Below are positions 15,508-22,498 of a stretch of DNA of 38,766 nucleotides, piece by piece; within the stretch, counting starts at the first letter, position 1; every line of letters begins with the position of its first letter. Source of the stretch: JAGWFU01 sp035534575 (GTDB taxonomy: Archaea; Micrarchaeota; Micrarchaeia; Micrarchaeales; Micrarchaeaceae). The position numbers and the translations under genes are program-made. The stretch spans positions 1 to 38,766 of the forward strand of contig DATLRT010000004.1 in the NCBI GenBank assembly GCA_035534575.1. The letters are read 5' to 3'. The notes below the pieces were generated by a model. That model was given only the letters and a program-made list of their open reading frames with translations. It made no database searches and was not told the DNA's origin.

Positions 15508-17427
15508 TTATATGTCCAGGAAGGAGACCTCGTGCGAGTGCTCCTCCAGGAACTTCCTCCTCTGCTCTACATCAAGGCCCATAAGCACCGAGAAGAGAGC
15601 GTCCGCAATCATCCCGTCCTTTATGTTTATCTTCTTGAGGACCCTGTTCTGGGGATTCATAGTAGTCTCCCACAGCTGGTCCGGGTTCATCTCTCCGAGA
15701 CCCTTGTACCTCTGTATGGTCGCCTTGCCGTCGTGGCCCTTGAGTATCTGGTTCATCTCGTTGTCCGAATAAGCGTACTTGTGCTCCCTGCCCTTGCTTA
15801 TCTTGTACAGAGGCGGCTGAGCTATGTAGATGTTGCCGCGCTCTATCAGGGCCTTCATGTACCTGTAGATGAACGTGAGCAGCAGAGTCCTGATGTGGCT
15901 GCCGTCTACGTCTGCGTCCGTCAACAGGATTATCTTCTTGTACCTGATGTTGTCCGGCTTGAACGAGTCCCTTATGCCGACACCGAAAGCGGTGACCATC
16001 GCGTGCAGCTCCGCATTGTTGAATATCTTCTCATCGGAGGCCTTCTCCACATTGAGTATCTTTCCCTTGAGCGGGAGTATTGCCTGGTACATCCTGTCCC
16101 TTCCCTGCTTGCTAGAGCCGGCTGCGCTCTCTCCCTCGACTATGAATATCTCCGCCTTCTCAGGGTCAGACTCGGTGCAATCTGACAGCTTACCCGGAAG
16201 CACCGAGCCCTCGAACATGCTCTTCTTTCTTGCGAGATCCCTTGCCCTCCTCGCAGATTCCCTTGCCTCGGCAGAGCTCGTGACCTTTCTGGCTATCGCC
16301 TGTGCATCGGCAGGATTCTCCTCAAGGTATCTTGCAAACTCGGTGTATACTGAGCTGTCCACGACGCTCTTGATGAATGTGTTGCCCAGCTTCTCCTTTG
16401 TCTGTCCCTCGAACTCTGGATTCTGCATGAGTATTGAGACTATTGCGAGTATGCCCTCTCTCGTGTCGTCGCCCTCGACATCCGCAGAGGACTGCTTGCC
16501 CTTCTTCATGCTCTTCTGCATGTAATTGGTTATTGCCCTAGTGACCGCGGTGTGGAAGCCCACCACGTGCGTTCCTCCCTCGGGGGTCCTTATCTTGTTT
16601 ACGAATGATAGGAGCTCCTCGCTGTAGGTGCTCACGTACTGCAGCGCAATCTCGACTTTTATGCCCTCGGCATCCTTCTTTATGAATATCGGCTTGGTAA
16701 GTGCCTCCTTGTCGCCCCTTACGAAGTCTATGAAGTCGATGAGACCGTTCTCTGAATAGTATTCTGTTGTGACTTCCCCTGCAGCGTCCCTTGAATCGAT
16801 TAGCGTTATGTGAGCGCCTGGGTTGAGGAATGCGAGCTCCTTTAGCCTCTCCTTCATCTCCAAGGAGTTGAAGTTCTTTGCGGAGAATATGGAGACGTCG
16901 GGCTTGAACCTCACAGTTGTGCCTGTCTTTCCATCGTTCTGCTCCTCGGCCACCTCAAGCGGAGTCAGTATGGCGCCCCTGCTGAATGTCTGCCTGTATG
17001 TCTTCCCGTTTCTCTTCACGGTTACAACAGTATATTCCGAGAGCGAGTTGACCACTGTAAGACCGACACCGTGAAGGCCGCCTGCCACCTTGTATGCCTT
17101 GTTGTCGAACTTTGCGCCGGAGTGCAATGAGGTCATTATTACCTCCAGGGCGGGCTTGCCCTCCTTCTCAATCATGTCTACCGGGATTCCCCTGCCGTCG
17201 TCGCTTATCTCCGCTACGTCGACCTCTTCCTCCCTTGTAAGCTTTATCATTACGTTCTTCGCATAGCCGGCCTGCGTCTCGTCTATCGCATTGTCGAGCA
17301 CTTCGTACAGGAGATGGAGGAAGCCCTTGCTGCCCGTTGAGCCTATGTACATTGCGGGTCTCTTCCTAACTCCTTCAGGTCCGGAAAGGACTATAATGTC
17401 CTTTGCGGAGTACTCGTTATCGCTCAT
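15508..17427 (-). CDS. gyrB: DNA gyrase subunit B (bacterial type)
   Basis: A 639-residue GyrB, the ATPase subunit of gyrase. The GHKL domain shows E42 and N46 (YEVLDNAIDE), DDGRGIP at 77-82 and the lid GGLHGVG (116-122). The transducer domain includes NKIRTPEGGTHV near 278. The TOPRIM metal site is E431 (VEGESAAG) with D504, D506 and D508 (TDADVDGSHI). The C-terminal RYKGLGEMNPDQLWETTM segment is diagnostic. The length is that of the short GyrB without the insertion of E. coli. It leads the gyrB-gyrA-membrane protein operon from a TATA box at 17471-17480. Archaea such as Sulfolobus use topoisomerase VI and reverse gyrase instead, so gyrase here marks gene acquisition from bacteria. Confidence 0.96.
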   Translation of the reverse strand: MSDNEYSAKDIIVLSGPEGVRKRPAMYIGSTGSKGFLHLLYEVLDNAIDETQAGYAKNVMIKLTREEEVDVAEISDDGRGIPVDMIEKEGKPALEVIMTSLHSGAKFDNKAYKVAGGLHGVGLTVVNSLSEYTVVTVKRNGKTYRQTFSRGAILTPLEVAEEQNDGKTGTTVRFKPDVSIFSAKNFNSLEMKERLKELAFLNPGAHITLIDSRDAAGEVTTEYYSENGLIDFIDFVRGDKEALTKPIFIKKDAEGIKVEIALQYVSTYSEELLSFVNKIRTPEGGTHVVGFHTAVTRAITNYMQKSMKKGKQSSADVEGDDTREGILAIVSILMQNPEFEGQTKEKLGNTFIKSVVDSSVYTEFARYLEENPADAQAIARKVTSSAEARESARRARDLARKKSMFEGSVLPGKLSDCTESDPEKAEIFIVEGESAAGSSKQGRDRMYQAILPLKGKILNVEKASDEKIFNNAELHAMVTAFGVGIRDSFKPDNIRYKKIILLTDADVDGSHIRTLLLTFIYRYMKALIERGNIYIAQPPLYKISKGREHKYAYSDNEMNQILKGHDGKATIQRYKGLGEMNPDQLWETTMNPQNRVLKKINIKDGMIADALFSVLMGLDVEQRRKFLEEHSHEVSFLDI

Positions 17428-17470
17428 CCAAATCAGCAGAATAAACCGTCAGTAAATGATAGCCATTTCA

Positions 17471-17480
17471 GCTTTAAAAC
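17471..17480 (-). promoter_or_regulatory. TATA box for the gyrase operon
   Basis: The minus strand reads GTTTTAAAGC within the 139-base gap upstream of gyrB. A transcript starting about 25 bases downstream would have a leader of roughly 20-25 bases. A second AT-rich element nearer the ATG (about 17437-17446) is less likely. No strong dyad is visible in the gap. Confidence 0.5.
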
Positions 17481-17566
17481 CCTTGCGGTGTTTGTAAAAT
17501 ATGGAAAGAAAAAGTGCGGATTGGATTAGCTTTTTAATGGTTTGGCAGGTCTTAATTGGGCTTGTT

Positions 17567-18619
17567 TTAGTCTATAGTATCCGCATAGCCTTTTGTGTAA
17601 ATAATCTCATTTCCACTGAGGTGTACGGTGAAACGTACGCCTTTCCTGCAGCGCAGTGCGTCCCTGATTTTTGATGGTATGCCCCAGCTCGGGTTGGCAA
17701 TGTTGTAAATGGTGACTGCACTTGCAACGCTCTGGATTGCACCAAGCTGGAAGCCGCCTCCCTCAAGCATCGTGATTTCCAGACTATGCTCCTTCCTCCA
17801 CTCCATTGCCTTGATGGCTTTGTATGGAAGGCGGATATGGCGGTTGGCATAAACGGGTTTTACAGTATTTTTGCTCGATATAGCTATGCCATAGCTATTT
17901 TTAGGAGGGACCGAAAGGTAGAACCCACCAGTAGTAAGTTCGAGGTCTAAAACTGCGCCTTTGGAAAAGCCCAACTTTTTGGCTGCAGTGTTTGGTATTG
18001 GAACATCCATAACATAGCTTATCATGTTCATCTTTCCATAAGGCAACTTGAACTCTGACACGCGCGTTATAACTTCGCTTTTTGTCCCGGTGTTTGTTGT
18101 AGTATATTTGATTTTAGGACCATCGACTATTTTCAGATTGAAACCGTCACCGCCCTCCAACTTAAGGATATCGGTTATTTCTTTAGGTATGATTATGCGC
18201 TCTGTGGTGTCGTCTTTACCGGCCCTCCTGAAGGGCTTGACGGAGATAGGATTGCCCTCGATGGGTTGGGCGATAAGCTTTTTACTGTTGGAAAGTATCC
18301 TGAACTTTCCTGTGCTTCCTACGGCTATTTTCTGGGTTACTGCCTGTGGTATAGTTATCGAATAGGACATACTTTCCGCAGTTATTCCAGATCCGCGCAG
18401 AAGCTGAACAACACTGGAGTTCGGTGCGGAAAGGGTCAGTATCATACTTGGTTTAGGTATGGTTTCAGTCCTTAGACTGAATGTGCTGCCGACCTTGATA
18501 CCCATCAAAGGCACAGCCTCTTTTGGTATCGGAAGCCATTTTGAGTGCTTGCTGCCCGACACGCTGACAAAGCCCAGAAACTTGGGTTCTTTGCTAGTGT
18601 CTTCTACCGTCATCCCCAT
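17567..18619 (-). CDS. Protein of six tandem AbrB/SpoVT-like hairpin modules
   Basis: A 350-residue protein I recognise only at the level of its repeat. Six segments follow the AbrB swapped-hairpin pattern of basic strand, hydrophobic-x-[IL]-P, a helix, a short turn with K-x-G, then a strand. They lie at about 27-52 (WLPIPKEAV), 86-110 (SITIPQAV), 140-167 (RIIIPKEITDIL), 203-229 (DVPIPNTAAKKL), 260-285 (HIRLPYKAIKAM) and 309-336 (WGIPSKIRDAL). Normal AbrB-like regulators are 50-90 residues and dimerise to complete the fold; a single chain with six would form three intramolecular pairs. Spacers are 30-50 residues. ATG 18619 is chosen because a TATA box 26 bases upstream implies a leaderless message; the longer frame would run through the divergent promoter. 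Likely DNA-binding, by family inference. Confidence 0.8.
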   Translation of the reverse strand: MGMTVEDTSKEPKFLGFVSVSGSKHSKWLPIPKEAVPLMGIKVGSTFSLRTETIPKPSMILTLSAPNSSVVQLLRGSGITAESMSYSITIPQAVTQKIAVGSTGKFRILSNSKKLIAQPIEGNPISVKPFRRAGKDDTTERIIIPKEITDILKLEGGDGFNLKIVDGPKIKYTTTNTGTKSEVITRVSEFKLPYGKMNMISYVMDVPIPNTAAKKLGFSKGAVLDLELTTGGFYLSVPPKNSYGIAISSKNTVKPVYANRHIRLPYKAIKAMEWRKEHSLEITMLEGGGFQLGAIQSVASAVTIYNIANPSWGIPSKIRDALRCRKGVRFTVHLSGNEIIYTKGYADTID

Positions 18620-18640
18620 GCTTGATACTCTCTTTTCAAG

Positions 18641-18650
18641 ATATTTATTA
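18641..18650 (-). promoter_or_regulatory. TATA box for the hexa-AbrB gene
   Basis: Minus strand AATAAATAT, centred about 26 bases before the ATG at 18619, indicates a leaderless transcript. It lies back-to-back with the promoter of the plus-strand gene at 18710, with about 30 bases between the two TATA elements. Confidence 0.6.
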
Positions 18651-18677
18651 CTTGCAGATGGATGGCACAGGATTAGG

Positions 18678-18686
18678 CTTATATAG
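18678..18686 (+). promoter_or_regulatory. TATA box for the COG2403 operon
   Basis: The plus strand reads CTTATATAG, a strong archaeal TATA box centred 28 bases before the ATG at 18710, so the message is probably leaderless. Confidence 0.7.
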
Positions 18687-18709
18687 CTAAACTGGGATAT
18701 TTTGCTCGT

Positions 18710-20056
18710 ATGGGCAGGAAAAAGGTCATAATAATCGGGGCTGCTGGCCGCGATTTTCATGACTACAACGTTCTATTCCGAGACAACGCAGAGTACGAGG
18801 TCGTTGCATTCACAGCGGCGCAGATACCGTACATAGCAGACAGAAAATATCCGAAGGAACTTGCTGGAAAGCTTTACCCCAAAGGCATAGCTATACACGA
18901 TGAATCCGCACTGCCAGCGCTGATAAAAAAATTCAAAGTAGACGTATGCGTGCAGGCCTACAGCGATCTCACGGACATTGCGGTTATGGACAAGGCGAGC
19001 ATAGCCAACGCCAACGGGGCCGATTTCTGGCTTGTTGCGCCTGAGAAGACCATGATAAGTTCCAGCAAGCCGGTGATTGCGGTCTGCGCGGTGAGAACGG
19101 GCTCAGGAAAGAGCCAGACAGTAAGGTACATATCCAAGAAACTGAGGGATGCGGGTCTCAAGGTGGCGATAATAAGGCATCCGATGCCCTACGGTGACCT
19201 GAAGGCGCAGACGGTGGAGAGATTTGAGACTCTGGAAGACCTCGACAGGTACAAGGCGACAGTAGAGGAGAGGGAGGATTACGAGCCGCACATAAAGAAT
19301 GGGTTCGTTGTGTTTGCAGGCGTAGACTATGAGAAGATACTGGGGGCTGCTGAAAAGGAGGCAGATGTTGTGATGTGGGACGGAGGCAACAACGATGCCT
19401 CGTTCATAAAGCCCGACCTTCTGATAACGGTAGTTGATCCGTTGAGGGCCGGCAACGAGCTGACTTACTATCCCGGGGAAACTGTCGCAAGGATGGCGGA
19501 CATATTGTTGATAAACAAGGTCAACTCCGCGACAAAGGAGGAAATCGGTACTGTTGAGACCAACTTGGCTGGAATAAATTCCAAGGCCATGGTTGTCAGG
19601 GCTGATTCTGTGATAGGCGCGGATAACCCGAGGCTGATAAAGGGCAGGAGGGTGTTGATAATTGAGGACGGGCCCACCATAACACACGGTGGGATGAAGT
19701 TTGGCGCAGGAACCGTTGCGGCGAAGGAGTTCGGCGCCTCTGATGTCGTGAACGCGAAGAAGTACGCACAGGGAGAGATAAGGAAGACGTTTGAGAAGTA
19801 TCCTGGTCTGGAGAATGAGCTACCTGCGATGGGCTACAGCGCCAAGCAGCTGAGGGATCTGCAAAACACGATAAACGGGGCGGACTGCGACGTCGTGATA
19901 TCGGCTACGCCCACGAACCTCAGGAGAATGCTCAATGTGGACAAGCCGATAGTCCAGATATCCTACGAGCTTGCGCCAAAGGGCAAGATTTTTGATTCCC
20001 AGATACAGAAGTTCATAAGGAAGGTCAGGGCATGGAACAAAAAAAGCTCGCGCTGA
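18710..20056 (+). CDS. COG2403 P-loop enzyme, cyclic 2,3-diphosphoglycerate synthetase-like
   Basis: A 448-residue protein of the archaeal COG2403 family, often annotated as predicted GTPase or cyclic 2,3-diphosphoglycerate synthetase. It opens with a Rossmann-like GAAGRDFHDYNV segment and the conserved VAFTAAQIPYIADRKYP block. A P-loop (RTGSGKSQT) sits near residue 128, followed by KVAIIRHPMPYGDL. Later DGGNND and VDPLRAGNE correspond to the nucleotide/metal site, and the C-terminus has the CDVVISATPTNLRRM segment. The length is typical. If it makes cyclic 2,3-diphosphoglycerate it would serve thermo- or osmoprotection, but many family members lack proof. It probably starts a leaderless operon; the VKOR gene starts within its last 25 bases. 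Confidence 0.82.
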   Translation: MGRKKVIIIGAAGRDFHDYNVLFRDNAEYEVVAFTAAQIPYIADRKYPKELAGKLYPKGIAIHDESALPALIKKFKVDVCVQAYSDLTDIAVMDKASIANANGADFWLVAPEKTMISSSKPVIAVCAVRTGSGKSQTVRYISKKLRDAGLKVAIIRHPMPYGDLKAQTVERFETLEDLDRYKATVEEREDYEPHIKNGFVVFAGVDYEKILGAAEKEADVVMWDGGNNDASFIKPDLLITVVDPLRAGNELTYYPGETVARMADILLINKVNSATKEEIGTVETNLAGINSKAMVVRADSVIGADNPRLIKGRRVLIIEDGPTITHGGMKFGAGTVAAKEFGASDVVNAKKYAQGEIRKTFEKYPGLENELPAMGYSAKQLRDLQNTINGADCDVVISATPTNLRRMLNVDKPIVQISYELAPKGKIFDSQIQKFIRKVRAWNKKSSR

Positions 20057-20418
20057 AGATAATATCGATAGTGGCGGTGGTCGTATCGCTCTATCTTACC
20101 TACGTACACTACCAGCCTACGGCACTCATCTGCCCCAGCTCGGGGCTGATAGACTGTGAGCAGGTTCTGGGCAGCGTCTACTCGACGGTCATGGGCGTCC
20201 CGATAGCCATCGGGGGCATAATATGGTTCCTCGGAACCTTCTTCCTCGCCGATATGAAGCCCGGAGTGATGAGGAATGTGTGGCTGATACTTGGGATAGG
20301 CGGATTGGTTTACTCCGTCACCGCCATGAACGAGATCGGAAAGATCTGCATATACTGCTCGAGCCTGGATGCGATGATAGTGGCGACGGTCGCATTGTTT
20401 CTCCTGAAGCGTGATTGA
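20032..20418 (+). CDS. VKOR-family membrane thiol oxidoreductase
   Basis: A 128-residue membrane protein with four helices (about 7-25, 55-73, 82-99 and 109-125), matching the vitamin K epoxide reductase family. In prokaryotes these proteins use quinone to generate disulfides in exported proteins, in place of DsbB. The loop cysteine pair is C34 and C42 (with DCEQVLGSVYSTVMGVP), and the active-site pair is C106-IYC109 in CIYCSS. All four redox cysteines are present. Unlike some bacterial and archaeal members it has no fused thioredoxin domain, so a separate partner is needed. It overlaps the end of the COG2403 gene by 25 bases, and the HD gene follows directly. Confidence 0.9.
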   Translation: MEQKKLALKIISIVAVVVSLYLTYVHYQPTALICPSSGLIDCEQVLGSVYSTVMGVPIAIGGIIWFLGTFFLADMKPGVMRNVWLILGIGGLVYSVTAMNEIGKICIYCSSLDAMIVATVALFLLKRD

Positions 20419-21546
20419 TTGTACATAAGAGACCCCATACACACTAGCATCGATTTCGACGAGTTCCAGGAGAGGGTGCTCAACACTAAGGAGATGCAGA
20501 GGCTCAGGCAGATAAAGCAGATGGGATTCTGCAATCTCGTCTATCCTGGCGCGAACAACACCCGCTTCGAGCACTGCGTGGGCGTCATGCACGTCGCAAG
20601 GGAGCTTGAGGCGCGCGTCTACGATGAGCCGCGGCCTGAGGTCGCCTACATAGGGCTCCTGCACGACATAGGCCATGGGCCGTTCTCCCACCAGTCCGAG
20701 CCGGTGATAAAGAAGTACCTGCACAAGAGCCACGAGCAGATGGGAGAGGATATGGTGAGGAACTCGGAGATAAAGGACATACTCAACGAGGCCGGGCTCG
20801 ACCTTGATTTCATTCTGGGCTACTTCAAGGACGAGATGCACTGCGAGATAGTGGGCGGCGCTCTTGGCGCGGACAGGGTGGACTACCTGATGCGCGACTC
20901 GCTTTACACAGGAGTGGCCTACGGGATAATAGACTACACCAGGATCAAGAGCAAGATGGCTTCGTACAACGGCAGGCCCGCGATATACGAGCAGGGGGTG
21001 TCAGGGGCGGAGTCGCTGCTCATCGCCAGGTATTTCATGATAAAGAACGTCTACATGCACCATGTGGAGCTCATCGCGGAGGGGATGTTCCAGAACGCGC
21101 TGATTGAGGCGATAGACGGCGGGAAGCTTGACCCGTTGCAGGTACACGGCCTAACGGACTCCGCGCTCCTGGAGAACCTGAAGGGGCTTGAGGGTGCGAA
21201 CGGCAGCGTGCACAGAATACTTGGGAGGAGGCTTTTCAAGAGGGCGTCCTACGAGCTCGTCGGGCCCGAACTCAAGCGGGAGGAGGTGGTATCCGCGCTG
21301 GAAGGCCTTGGGCTGGGCACCAATGACTACGTTGTCTACCTGGGAGAGCTCAGGGGCAGCATGTCGGACATCGCGGTGGTAGAGAAGAACGGTGAGTTGG
21401 TGGGTAACCTCTCGGAGATATCGCCGCTGATAAAGACGCTCAACAACACGCTGGCCAGCGAGAGGCGCCTGCTTGTGGCGTGCGACGAAAAGAACAGGGA
21501 GAAGGTATCCGCAGCAATGGACAGACTCGTAAAGCCCGCCGTCTAG
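20419..21546 (+). CDS. HD-superfamily phosphohydrolase (COG1078)
   Basis: A 375-residue HD-domain protein of the COG1078 group, relatives of bacterial dNTP triphosphohydrolases and of SAMHD1. Metal ligands are H52 (RFEHCVGV), H82-D83 (LLHDIGHGPFSH) and D152 (ADRVDYLMRD). The family N-terminus with DPIH starts at residue 5. No ATG, GTG or earlier codon is available, because the codon before position 20419 is the VKOR stop; translation must therefore begin at TTG 20419, helped by a GTGAT element a few bases upstream. The C-terminal third is alpha/beta and unassigned. Substrate is probably a nucleoside triphosphate, inferred from relatives. It ends the three-gene operon, 40 bases before tRNA-Lys. 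Confidence 0.87.
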   Translation: MYIRDPIHTSIDFDEFQERVLNTKEMQRLRQIKQMGFCNLVYPGANNTRFEHCVGVMHVARELEARVYDEPRPEVAYIGLLHDIGHGPFSHQSEPVIKKYLHKSHEQMGEDMVRNSEIKDILNEAGLDLDFILGYFKDEMHCEIVGGALGADRVDYLMRDSLYTGVAYGIIDYTRIKSKMASYNGRPAIYEQGVSGAESLLIARYFMIKNVYMHHVELIAEGMFQNALIEAIDGGKLDPLQVHGLTDSALLENLKGLEGANGSVHRILGRRLFKRASYELVGPELKREEVVSALEGLGLGTNDYVVYLGELRGSMSDIAVVEKNGELVGNLSEISPLIKTLNNTLASERRLLVACDEKNREKVSAAMDRLVKPAV

Positions 21547-21551
21547 CAAGC

Positions 21552-21559
21552 CTAAATAC
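21552..21559 (+). promoter_or_regulatory. TATA box for tRNA-Lys
   Basis: CTAAATAC is centred about 31 bases before the first base of the tRNA, in the 40-base gap after the HD gene. The spacing suits transcription starting at or just before the mature 5' end. Confidence 0.55.
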
Positions 21560-21586
21560 CTTTACCCGTAATACATTATGTAAATT

Positions 21587-21661
21587 GGGTCCATAGCTCA
21601 GCCCGGTCAGAGCGGCTGGCTCTTAACCAGTAGGTCGGGGGTCCGAATCCCCCTGGACCCG
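21587..21661 (+). tRNA. tRNA-Lys (anticodon CUU)
   Basis: A full cloverleaf is visible by pairing. The acceptor is GGGTCCA with TGGACCC, the D stem GCTC with GAGC, the anticodon stem GCTGG with CCAGT around the loop CTCTTAA, and the T stem GGGGG with CCCCC around TCCGAAT. The anticodon at loop positions 34-36 is CTT, which reads AAG lysine. The discriminator is G, CCA is not encoded, and there is no intron. A run of five T follows directly and may act as terminator. Confidence 0.96.
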
Positions 21662-21666
21662 TTTTT
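21662..21666 (+). terminator. Oligo-T stop after tRNA-Lys
   Basis: Five consecutive T residues on the plus strand directly follow the tRNA discriminator base. Short T runs are the usual archaeal intrinsic termination signal. Confidence 0.45.
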
Positions 21667-21715
21667 GATTTAAAGACTGTCTTTTCCTTCAATCCTTACG
21701 GGCAAATAGAGACGA

Positions 21716-22480
21716 TTAACCTTTATGTACAAAGAAATTGCTAAGTGCATATACGTCGTCGAAGATGAAATCGGGGTGCGCCGCATCGAGTATTTTCCTT
21801 GTGCCCATGCCCGTCAACACGGAAATAGCCTTGCATCCGGCATCCCTGGACGCATATATGTCCACCTGGGTGTCTCCAACGTAATATACGTTGCCTATGT
21901 CAAATCCCAACATATTTGAAACCTTCAAAATCCCCTCGCCGGAGGGTTTCTTATTCATTACTTCTTTTGCGGACAGAATCGCAGAGAATAGCACAACGTC
22001 CAAATTCTTGAGGCTTTCCTTTATTGCACCTGACGCACCGATATTGGAAAATATTGCTAGAGTATAACCATCCTTCTTCAAATTACTCAATGCCTCGTTC
22101 ACGTTAGGATAGAGATTCATTGAGTTTATGGCTTCATCCGAATCCATGAAGTCAGACCTGTAACGAATTATATCTTCTGTGGTCTTTTCATCATTTGTGT
22201 CCAGCTCTCTTTTTATAAGCGCATCGAGATATTTTTCCGGATTGTCCGACCCAAGTATCACTTTAATTTCATCCCCAGATTTCAGAGTGGCAAGTAAAGC
22301 GTTTACACAGTTAAAAGTTCGGTTATATTTACCGATACTCCTTAAGTGCCATACGTCCTCGGGATTGAATGGATATTCGACCTTTGCGGTTTCGAAACCT
22401 ATTTTATAACCGTTATAGCAAGCCTGGTAATCATCACGCAATGTTCCACCAACATCGAAAACGAACAGTTTATTCTCCAT
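21716..22480 (-). CDS. HAD-superfamily hydrolase with altered first motif
   Basis: A 254-residue haloacid dehalogenase-like protein with a helical cap inserted after motif I. Motif I reads FD9-V-G11-GT: the nucleophile Asp9 is present, but the second Asp of the usual D-x-D, the general acid/base in phosphatases, is Gly11. Motif II is the Ser of IFSNIG, motif III the Lys of NKKPSGEG, and motif IV the GD of YYVGDTQVD. The loss of the second Asp is seen in HAD members that are not simple phosphatases. The coding sequence is visibly more AT-rich than its neighbours. It starts 18 bases after the splicing endonuclease stop, as the last gene of the radA operon. Confidence 0.85.
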   Translation of the reverse strand: MENKLFVFDVGGTLRDDYQACYNGYKIGFETAKVEYPFNPEDVWHLRSIGKYNRTFNCVNALLATLKSGDEIKVILGSDNPEKYLDALIKRELDTNDEKTTEDIIRYRSDFMDSDEAINSMNLYPNVNEALSNLKKDGYTLAIFSNIGASGAIKESLKNLDVVLFSAILSAKEVMNKKPSGEGILKVSNMLGFDIGNVYYVGDTQVDIYASRDAGCKAISVLTGMGTRKILDAAHPDFIFDDVYALSNFFVHKG

Positions 22481-22498
22481 TTAAAAACTTTTCATTTT

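Noticed and set aside
15532..16525. Two long plus-strand frames opposite gyrB
   Set aside because: Antisense to the TOPRIM and ATPase regions of gyrB; no start signal or motif; typical shadow frames.
18620..18760. Extension of the AbrB-module protein by 47 codons upstream
   Set aside because: It would cross the divergent TATA boxes and overlap the start of the COG2403 gene; a TATA box 26 bases before ATG 18619 supports the shorter form.
19963..20841. Minus-strand open frame of 292 codons
   Set aside because: It is antisense to the VKOR and HD genes, both of which carry complete catalytic motifs. The translated frame shows only Leu/Val/His/Tyr-rich shadow composition.
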